NCBI GenBank assembly: GCA_015655035.1
Contig: JAATFS010000145.1
Span: 1-5,327 of the forward strand
Length of the DNA stretch: 5,327 nucleotides
Reading direction: 5' to 3'
From: Lysobacterales bacterium
GTDB lineage: Bacteria; Pseudomonadota; Gammaproteobacteria; Xanthomonadales; Xanthomonadaceae
Shown: positions 1-5,327 of the stretch, piece by piece
Layout: each line of letters opens with the position of its first letter
Position numbering within the stretch: the first letter of the stretch is position 1
Translations under genes and position numbers: made by a program
Notes under the pieces: model-generated
Database searches by the model: none
Told to the model about the DNA's origin: nothing
What the model saw: the letters and a program-made list of their open reading frames with translations, nothing else

Positions 1-631
1 CTGAGCGCGCTGCTGTGGTTCGGTGCGCGCTGAGCCGCTTCCAGCCGCGCCATCCCAGCAATACCCCCAATACCGCTGCATACAGCGCCGGTTCGCGGAT
101 GTCCGATTTCACCAGCCACCAGAAATGCAGCACCGCCAGTATGCTGATCGCATAGATCAGCGTGTGCAGGCGGCCCCAGTTGCGTTTCAGTCGGCGCATC
201 CAGCCCTGGGTGGAGGTGATCGCCAGGGGCAACAGCAACAGCCAAGCTGCGAAACCGACGGTGATGTAGGGGCGTTTCACGATCTCCTCGAACAGCTGTG
301 TCCAGTAGCCGCGCAAGTCCAGCGTGAGGTAAGTGGCCAGGTGCAGGCTCGCATAGAAGAACGCATACAGCCCGAGCATGCGCCGGAATCGGATCAGCAC
401 CGGCTGCCCGAGCAGTTGGCGCAACGGCGTGAGCGCCAGCGTCAACAGCAGCAAGCGTAGCGCCCACAGGCCAGTGCGGTGCTCGATCTCGGCCACCGGA
501 TCGGCGCCGAGCGCGTCGCTGCCGGTTTGCCATACCTGCCAGAACTGCCAGGCCAGCCAGAGCGCCGGTGCCAGGGCCAGCGCGTGGACGAGGATCTTGG
601 CGGCGAGAAGACGCGGGGATACGGAAGGCAT
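1..631 (-). CDS. msrQ: MsrQ, heme-binding membrane subunit of the periplasmic methionine sulfoxide reductase (3' end outside window)
   Basis: MsrQ (formerly YedZ) is an inner-membrane b-type cytochrome that passes electrons from the quinone pool or a flavin reductase to the periplasmic enzyme MsrP, which repairs oxidised methionines. The frame opens at the ATG complementary to 629-631 (MPSVSPRLLAAKIL) and stays open to base 1, giving 210 visible residues without a stop. The family is about 200-220 aa, so only a short tail is missing. About six hydrophobic segments are visible, near residues 11-35, 53-75, 85-105, 121-142, 156-174 and 180-195. Histidines at 97 (ASLHLATYL), 156 (RLHTLIY) and 169 (VLHFWW) match in spacing the heme-ligand histidines of the E. 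coli protein (91, 151, 164). No start codon is seen just upstream in frame. A weak AGGGA-type ribosome site (643-647) lies 11 bases before the ATG. It follows msrP on the same strand, 123 bases away, as expected for msrPQ. Confidence 0.93.
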   Translation of the reverse strand, partial: MPSVSPRLLAAKILVHALALAPALWLAWQFWQVWQTGSDALGADPVAEIEHRTGLWALRLLLLTLALTPLRQLLGQPVLIRFRRMLGLYAFFYASLHLATYLTLDLRGYWTQLFEEIVKRPYITVGFAAWLLLLPLAITSTQGWMRRLKRNWGRLHTLIYAISILAVLHFWWLVKSDIREPALYAAVLGVLLGWRGWKRLSAHRTTAARS

Positions 632-665
632 GCGGATCGAAGTCCCTGGAGGAGCATGGCGTGCG

Positions 666-732
666 GTAGAGCGGGCCGTCGCCGGTAGCGCCGCTTCGCC
701 GCTGAGACGTTCCTGCAAACGTTGCGCTCTAC
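666..732. repeat. GTAG/CTAC inverted repeat in the msrP-msrQ spacer, possible REP-type doublet
   Basis: The 123-base spacer between msrP and msrQ contains an exact 8-bp inverted repeat, GTAGAGCG (666-673) and CGCTCTAC (725-732). Inside it are a 5-bp stem with a 6-base loop (ACGTT 707-711 / AACGT 718-722) and an imperfect C/G-rich palindrome beginning with another GTAG near 686-689. Many gamma-proteobacterial REP elements, including the SMAG repeats of Stenotrophomonas, are short imperfect palindromes marked by a terminal GTAG and often occur as inverted pairs. This arrangement resembles such a pair, but the inner palindromes are poor and copy number cannot be judged from one window. In the transcript the structure could partly separate msrP and msrQ expression. 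There is no T-tract after either side, so I do not call it a terminator. Confidence 0.35.
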
Positions 733-754
733 GACGAGGGCGAGAAGGCAGGCG

Positions 755-1723
<969 letters not shown>

Positions 1724-1803
1724 CGCAGGCTCCAGAGCAGTGGGCTGCCACCTGTGAGTGGCGGCGGGCGGCAAAAGTTCAAACGTGCCCGCGCAGTCCA
1801 CCA

Positions 1804-1823
1804 CAATCGGCGTGCAATCGGCG
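1804..1823. repeat. Tandem 9-bp direct repeat with 11-bp period
   Basis: CAATCGGCG occurs at 1804-1812 and again at 1815-1823, separated by TG, so the two copies start 11 bases apart, about one helical turn. Tandem repeats with a 10-11 bp period are typical targets of OmpR/PhoB-type response regulators, which bind head to tail. The pair lies 81 bases upstream of the msrP start codon and 83 bases upstream of the serC start codon. The repeat is exact; a regulatory role is inference, and no regulator gene is in the window. Confidence 0.4.
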
Positions 1824-1832
1824 AAAAGATGC

Positions 1833-1842
1833 AGTTGCAACT
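1833..1842. promoter_or_regulatory. 10-bp palindrome AGTTGCAACT, candidate operator
   Basis: AGTTGCAACT is a perfect 10-bp palindrome followed by a run of T residues (to 1847). It begins nine bases after the tandem CAATCGGCG repeat. Palindromes of this size can be half-site pairs for dimeric regulators but also arise by chance, so only its position in a divergent promoter region supports a function. Confidence 0.25.
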
Positions 1843-1906
1843 TTTTTGTCCGCAGCCAACACGGTTGCGCTGCGGCATACTAGGCAGCTTGCTCTCAAGG
1901 TGTGCC

Positions 1907-2992
1907 ATGACACGCGCGTTCAACTTCAGTGCCGGCCCTGCGACCCTGCCGGAATCGGTCCTGCGCCAGGCGCAGGCGGAAATGTTGGAATGGAACGGCG
2001 TTGGCGCGTCGATCGTCGAAATCAGTCATCGCAGCGCCGATTTCATCGCGGTGGCAGCTGCGGCGGAGGCCGATCTGCGCCGCTTGCTGTCGATTCCCGA
2101 CGACTATGCCGTGCTGTTCATGTCCGGCGGCGCCACCACTCAGCAGGCCTTGCTGGCGTTGAATTTCGCCGCGCCCGGGCAGAAGGCCGACTATGTGCTG
2201 ACCGGTCATTGGGGCAAGACCGCGATCAAACAGGCCAAGACCTACGTCGATGTACAGATCGCCGCCAGCGGCGAGGCCGGCGGATTCCGCGATATCCCCG
2301 CGCGTGACAGCTGGCAGCTGTCCGCCGATGCCGCCTATGTGCATATCACCGCCAACGAGACCATCCATGGGGTGGAGTTCGGCGATGTACCGGACGTGGG
2401 GCAGGTCCCGCTGTTCGCCGATTTCAGCTCGTCGATCGCCTCGGAGCCGATCGATGTGTCCCGCTACGGACTGATCTATGCCGGTGCGCAGAAGAACCTG
2501 GGGCCGGTTGGATTGTCCGTGGTGATCGTGCGCCGCGAACTGCTCGAGCGCAGCGGCCAGCCACGTGCCGATATCTTTACCTATGCCTCGCATGCCGCGC
2601 GCGATTCGATGCTCAATACCCCGCCGACCTGGAACTGGTACCTGCTCGGGCTGACCGTGAAATGGATGCTGGAGCAAGGTGGCGTCGAGGAATTCGCCCG
2701 TCGCAATGCGGCCAAGGCTGGCCTGGTCTATGGTGCCATCGACGGCTCCGGCGGCTATTACCGCAACCAAGTCGCCCCGGCGGCGCGTTCGCGGATGAAC
2801 ATCCCGTTCTTCCTGCCGGACGAGCGCCTGGATGCGTTGTTCGTGAGCGAGTCCAAGGCCGCCGGCCTGCTGGCGCTGAAAGGCCACAAGGCCGTTGGCG
2901 GTATCCGCGCCTCGCTGTACAACGCGATGCCGGTGGCCGGCGCCGGGGCGTTGGTCGCGTTCATGCATGATTTCCAGCAGCGTCACGGCTGA
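1907..2992 (+). CDS. serC: SerC, phosphoserine aminotransferase
   Basis: SerC is a cytosolic PLP-dependent class V aminotransferase. It converts 3-phosphohydroxypyruvate plus glutamate to O-phosphoserine in serine synthesis, and acts on the analogous 4-phosphoerythronate-derived oxo-acid in pyridoxal phosphate synthesis. The ATG at 1907 gives 361 aa, the usual family length. It starts MTRAFNFSAGPATLPESVL, where the FNFSAGPA signature is at the N-terminus in homologues, and AAGG lies six bases upstream. The frame is open upstream to 1754 but that part is unrelated to the family. Landmarks are HR at 41-42 (substrate contact), SGGATTQQ at 73-80 (PLP phosphate site), W102 in GHWGK, the PLP-binding lysine K196 in YAGAQKNLGPVG, and the C-terminal KGHKAVGGIRASLYNA with R334. 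It is the first gene of the serC-pheA-aroA cluster, with a 96-base spacer to pheA. Confidence 0.97.
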   Translation: MTRAFNFSAGPATLPESVLRQAQAEMLEWNGVGASIVEISHRSADFIAVAAAAEADLRRLLSIPDDYAVLFMSGGATTQQALLALNFAAPGQKADYVLTGHWGKTAIKQAKTYVDVQIAASGEAGGFRDIPARDSWQLSADAAYVHITANETIHGVEFGDVPDVGQVPLFADFSSSIASEPIDVSRYGLIYAGAQKNLGPVGLSVVIVRRELLERSGQPRADIFTYASHAARDSMLNTPPTWNWYLLGLTVKWMLEQGGVEEFARRNAAKAGLVYGAIDGSGGYYRNQVAPAARSRMNIPFFLPDERLDALFVSESKAAGLLALKGHKAVGGIRASLYNAMPVAGAGALVAFMHDFQQRHG

Positions 2993-3016
2993 GTCTCCCC
3001 TGTAGTCGCGGTTCCA

Positions 3017-3033
3017 GATGGCCCAGGGCCATC
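3017..3033 (+). other. Strong hairpin in the serC-pheA spacer
   Basis: GATGGCC (3017-3023) and GGCCATC (3027-3033) form a perfect 7-bp stem with a CAG loop. The flanking CC (3014-3015) and GG (3034-3035) can add two pairs across one bulged A. The next bases are C/G-rich with no T-tract, so it is not a canonical intrinsic terminator. It may stabilise or process the mRNA, or modestly reduce read-through between serC and pheA. The rest of the 96-base spacer shows nothing else apart from the pheA ribosome site. Confidence 0.45.
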
Positions 3034-3088
3034 GGCCGCCGCCGGTACCGCCCGGCAAGTGAATTGGAACATCAAGGAATTACCGCCC

Positions 3089-4249
3089 ATGGCCGCAAAG
3101 CCCAAGAAACCCACCCCCGCGAAGGCGGCGCCGGCCAAGGCCGGCAAGACGCCGGCAACGCCGGTCGCCGTCCCCGTACTGGCCGATGTCCGCGCCAAGA
3201 TCGACGAGATCGATCGCGGCATCCAGGCATTGATCGCCGAGCGTGCGAACTTCGCCCACCAGGTCGGCAAGGCCAAGGGCAAGCTCGCCGCCGCAGTGGA
3301 CTATTACCGGCCCGAGCGCGAGGCGCAGGTGCTGCGCATGGTGGTGGACCGAAACGAAGGCCCGCTCAGCGATCAGGTACTGGTGCACGTGTTCCGCGAG
3401 ATCATGTCCGCCTGCCTGGCGCAGCAGGAACCGTTGAAGATCGGCTACCTGGGGCCGGAAGGCACCTTCAGCCAGCAGGCCGTGCTCAAGCACTTCGGCC
3501 GCTCGGCGGTAGGGATGCCGATGGCGACCATCGAAGAAGTCTTCCAGGAAGTGGAAGCGGGCAACGCCGATTTCGGCGTGGTCCCGGTCGAGAATTCGGG
3601 GCAGGGCACCATCCAGGTCACGCTGGACATGTTCCTGACCTCCAATCTGAAGATCTGCGGCGAAGTGGAACTGCGGGTGCACCAGTACCTGTTGTCGCGC
3701 AGTGGCCGCATCGAGGACATCGAACGTATCTACGGCCATCCGCAGTCGTTCGCACAGACCGCTGGCTGGCTGCGCGCGAACCTGCCCAAGGTCGACAAGA
3801 TTCCGGTTTCCAGTAACGCCGAGGGCGCGCGTCGCGCGCGCAACGCCGAGGATGCGGCCGCGATCGGCGGAGAGAGCGCCGCGCATGTGTATGGCCTGAA
3901 GAAGGTCATCATGAAATCGATCGAGGACGACGACGACAACACCACTCGTTTCCTGGTGATCGGCCGCCAGATCTTCCCGCCGTCCGGACACGACCGTACC
4001 TCCGTACTGGTGAACATCCACGACAAGCCGGGCGCGCTGTTCGACGTGCTCAGCCCGTTTGCGCGACACGGCATCAGCATGAACCGGATCGAATCGCGGC
4101 CATCGCACCAGGCCAAGTGGGAGTACGGGTTCTTCATCGACCTGGCCGGGCACATCGACGACGAGGCGATGCAACTGGCGATGGCGGAGCTGAAGGCGCA
4201 CTCGGCCCAGATCAAGGTGCTCGGCTCCTATCCGGTGGCCATCCCCTGA
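3089..4249 (+). CDS. pheA: PheA (P-protein), fused chorismate mutase / prephenate dehydratase with ACT regulatory domain
   Basis: This bifunctional enzyme turns chorismate into prephenate and then phenylpyruvate, the committed route to phenylalanine. ATG 3089 gives 386 aa and has AAGGAA (3074-3079) nine bases upstream. A GTG at 3059 would add ten residues but has no comparable ribosome site. Residues 2-30 are a Lys/Ala/Pro-rich tail. The AroQ-type chorismate mutase spans about 31-115 (VRAKIDEIDRGI, YYRPEREAQV, FREIMSACLAQQ). Prephenate dehydratase spans about 116-295, with YLGPEGTFSQ (120-129), VVPVENSGQGT, SSNAEGARRA and the TTRF catalytic-threonine motif (T286). The ACT domain, about 303-386, contains GAL (315-317) and ESRP (335-338), the phenylalanine-binding motifs, so feedback inhibition by phenylalanine is expected. 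It sits between serC and aroA as in the pseudomonad supraoperon, and its TGA overlaps an ATG (TGATG). Confidence 0.96.
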   Translation: MAAKPKKPTPAKAAPAKAGKTPATPVAVPVLADVRAKIDEIDRGIQALIAERANFAHQVGKAKGKLAAAVDYYRPEREAQVLRMVVDRNEGPLSDQVLVHVFREIMSACLAQQEPLKIGYLGPEGTFSQQAVLKHFGRSAVGMPMATIEEVFQEVEAGNADFGVVPVENSGQGTIQVTLDMFLTSNLKICGEVELRVHQYLLSRSGRIEDIERIYGHPQSFAQTAGWLRANLPKVDKIPVSSNAEGARRARNAEDAAAIGGESAAHVYGLKKVIMKSIEDDDDNTTRFLVIGRQIFPPSGHDRTSVLVNIHDKPGALFDVLSPFARHGISMNRIESRPSHQAKWEYGFFIDLAGHIDDEAMQLAMAELKAHSAQIKVLGSYPVAIP

Positions 4250-4332
4250 TGCGCACGGCGGCGCATGCGCCGCTCGCACTAGCCTTCACGCACCGGCCCT
4301 GGCGCCGGTGCCGCAACACGGAACAGACCTGA
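4249..4332 (+). other. Possible 27-codon ORF bridging pheA and aroA
   Basis: A frame from ATG 4249-4251 to TGA 4330-4332 fills the pheA-aroA spacer exactly. Its start overlaps the pheA stop as TGATG, and its stop overlaps the aroA start as TGATG. The 27-residue product begins MRTAAHAPLALAF and is rich in Ala and Arg, with one Phe and one Trp, so it is not a typical attenuation leader peptide. A weak GGTGG (4234-4238) lies ten bases before its ATG. Translating it would carry ribosomes from pheA to aroA and open the hairpin at 4291-4310. It may also be chance. I do not recognise the peptide and assign no other function. Confidence 0.3.
4291..4310 (+). other. Hairpin in the pheA-aroA spacer, upstream of the aroA ribosome site
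   Basis: CACCGGC (4291-4297) and GCCGGTG (4304-4310) form a perfect 7-bp, G/C-rich stem with a six-base loop. No T-tract follows, so it is not a standard terminator. It ends nine bases before the weak aroA ribosome site GGAA (4320-4323), eight bases from the ATG, and lies inside the bridging ORF. Ribosomes crossing that ORF would disrupt it, which could couple aroA translation to pheA. Confidence 0.4.
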
Positions 4333-5327
4333 TGAGCAGTTCGCAGCACTGGATCGCCCGCACGGGCAGCGCCTTGCAGGGCACCTTGGACATTCCCGGC
4401 GACAAGTCGGTTTCGCACCGCGCGGTGATGTTCGCCGCCCTGGCCGATGGCACCTCGCATATCGACGGCTTCCTCGAAGGCGAGGACACCCGCGCCACCG
4501 CTGCGATCTTCGCCCAGTTGGGCGTGCGCATCGAAACGCCTTCGGCGTCGCGGCGCATCGTCCATGGCGTCGGCGTGGACGGATTGCGCGCACCGCATGC
4601 CGAGCTGGATTGCGGCAATGCCGGCACCGGCATGCGCCTGCTGTCCGGCCTGCTGGCGGCGCAGCCGTTCGACAGCGTGCTGGTGGGCGATGAATCGCTA
4701 TCCAAGCGGCCGATGCGCCGAGTGACCGATCCGCTGGGACAGATGGGCGCACGCATCGACACGCAGGCCGACGGTACGCCGCCGCTGCGCGTGCACGGCG
4801 GGCAGTCCCTGCACGGCATCGAATACGCCTCGCCTGTGGCCAGCGCACAGGTCAAGTCCGCCGTGTTGCTGGCCGGCCTCTACGCCGCCGGCGAAACCTG
4901 CGTGCGCGAACCGCATCCTACCCGCGACTACACCGAGCGCATGCTGTCCGCGTTCGGCGTGGAGATCGAGTTTTCACCGGGGTATGCCCGTCTGCGCGGC
5001 GGCCAGCGCCTGCGCGCCACCGATATCGCGGTGCCGGCCGACTTCTCCTCGGCGGCGTTCTTCATTGTGGCTGCCAGCATCATCCCCGGCTCGGAGGTGC
5101 ATCTGCGTGCAGTCGGGCTGAACCCGCGCCGCACCGGGTTGCTGGCGGCGCTGCGGCTGATGGGCGCCGATATCGTCGAGCAGAACCGGCGCGAGCACGG
5201 TGGCGAGCCGGTCGCGGACCTGCATGTGCGCTACGCACGCCTGCGTGGAGCGCGGATCCCGGAAGACCTGGTGCCGGACATGATCGATGAATTCCCGGCG
5301 CTGTTCGTCGCCGCCGCAGCGGCCGAA
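4332..5327 (+). CDS. aroA: AroA, 3-phosphoshikimate 1-carboxyvinyltransferase (EPSP synthase), 3' end outside window
   Basis: AroA joins shikimate-3-phosphate and phosphoenolpyruvate to form EPSP, the precursor of chorismate. The ATG at 4332 overlaps the TGA before it, and the frame stays open to the window end, giving 332 residues of an expected 430-450. Landmarks are IPGDKSVSHR (21-30, substrate-binding Lys25 and Arg30), LDCGNAGTGMRLLSG (92-106), GDESLSKRPMRRV (119-131), ASAQVKSA (170-177), HPTRDYTERML (195-205) and VPDMIDEFPALFVAAA (314-329), which holds the acidic catalytic region. The forms GNAGTGxR, KRPMxRV and PxMIDEFP resemble class II enzymes such as Agrobacterium CP4 more than E. 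coli AroA. Gly98 sits at the position where glyphosate-insensitive CP4 has Ala, so that tolerance determinant is absent. The ribosome site is weak (GGAA 4320-4323), which suggests coupling to upstream translation. EPSP synthase following pheA matches the known supraoperon. Confidence 0.96.
   Translation, partial: MSSSQHWIARTGSALQGTLDIPGDKSVSHRAVMFAALADGTSHIDGFLEGEDTRATAAIFAQLGVRIETPSASRRIVHGVGVDGLRAPHAELDCGNAGTGMRLLSGLLAAQPFDSVLVGDESLSKRPMRRVTDPLGQMGARIDTQADGTPPLRVHGGQSLHGIEYASPVASAQVKSAVLLAGLYAAGETCVREPHPTRDYTERMLSAFGVEIEFSPGYARLRGGQRLRATDIAVPADFSSAAFFIVAASIIPGSEVHLRAVGLNPRRTGLLAALRLMGADIVEQNRREHGGEPVADLHVRYARLRGARIPEDLVPDMIDEFPALFVAAAAAE

Larger units (their letters stand above)
1724..1906. 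promoter_or_regulatory. Divergent msrP/serC intergenic region
   Basis: These 183 bases separate the start codons of the leftward msrP and the rightward serC, so promoters for both operons should lie here. For serC the best -10-like hexamer I see is CATACT at 1876-1881, but no good -35 lies 16-18 bases upstream. The serC ribosome site AAGG is at 1897-1900, six bases before the ATG. For msrP no convincing -35/-10 pair could be found. The region also holds a tandem direct repeat and a palindrome, listed separately, and a 7-bp inverted match AAAAGTT (1773-1779) / AACTTTT (1839-1845). Assignment as the promoter region rests on gene layout rather than on strong consensus matches. Confidence 0.6.

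Noticed and set aside
1724..1840. N-terminal extension of MsrP by 39 residues to an ATG at 1838-1840
   Set aside because: It would bury the twin-arginine signal about 60 residues in, it crosses the divergent promoter region, and a good GGAG lies just before the 1723 start.
1754..1906. N-terminal extension of SerC by 51 residues
   Set aside because: The FNFSAGPA signature normally sits at the N-terminus, the shorter form is the standard length, and AAGG precedes the 1907 ATG.
1895..3058. Long open frame (387 codons) on the minus strand opposite serC
   Set aside because: It overlaps the whole of a clearly recognisable serC in a GC-rich genome, where the antisense frame is often stop-free. Its translation is low-complexity in Gly/Arg/His/Asp and shows no family motif.
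3059..3088. GTG start for PheA adding ten residues
   Set aside because: No ribosome site precedes the GTG, while AAGGAA lies nine bases before the ATG at 3089. It cannot be fully excluded without proteomics.
3080..4279. Long open frame (399 codons) on the minus strand opposite pheA
   Set aside because: It is antisense to a well-supported pheA and has the Arg/His/Leu/Val-rich composition of a codon-bias shadow, with no domain signature.
4291..4310. Intrinsic terminator between pheA and aroA
   Set aside because: The stem is sound but no T-run follows, and aroA starts 22 bases later in the same operon.

Overview
The window looks like a chromosomal segment from a gamma-proteobacterium of the Xanthomonadaceae, most likely Xanthomonas or a close relative. 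The evidence is high GC content, dense genes with strong third-position G/C bias, the character of the proteins, and the gene order msrQ-msrP / serC-pheA-aroA. This is inferred from recalled protein families and synteny; no search was run. All five genes are recognisable core-metabolism or repair genes. I see no insertion sequence, phage gene, CRISPR array, tRNA or rRNA.

Left third (bases 1-1723, minus strand): the periplasmic methionine sulfoxide reductase system. msrP (755-1723) encodes the molybdopterin-dependent catalytic subunit. It has a twin-arginine export signal and, unusually, a lipobox-like sequence. msrQ (1-631) encodes the heme-binding membrane subunit that passes electrons to MsrP; its 3' end lies outside the window. 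The 123-base spacer between them holds an inverted repeat with GTAG/CTAC ends that may be a REP-type element.

Divergent spacer (1724-1906): 183 bases separate msrP from serC and must hold the start signals for both directions. It contains a tandem 9-bp direct repeat with an 11-bp period and a nearby 10-bp palindrome, which are candidate operator sites.

Right two thirds (1907-5327, plus strand): serC (phosphoserine aminotransferase), pheA (fused chorismate mutase-prephenate dehydratase-ACT) and aroA (EPSP synthase, cut by the window end after 332 codons). This order matches the known serC/aroQ-pheA/EPSP-synthase 'supraoperon' of pseudomonads and relatives. AroA makes the precursor of chorismate, PheA converts chorismate to phenylpyruvate, and SerC supplies serine and the pyridoxine branch. 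The serC-pheA and pheA-aroA spacers each contain a strong hairpin without a T-tract. The pheA-aroA spacer is also spanned exactly by a 27-codon reading frame joined to both neighbours by TGATG stop/start overlaps.

No clearly new system is present. The items most worth checking are the bridging mini-ORF, the possible lipidation of MsrP, the tandem repeat in the divergent promoter region and the REP-like repeat.
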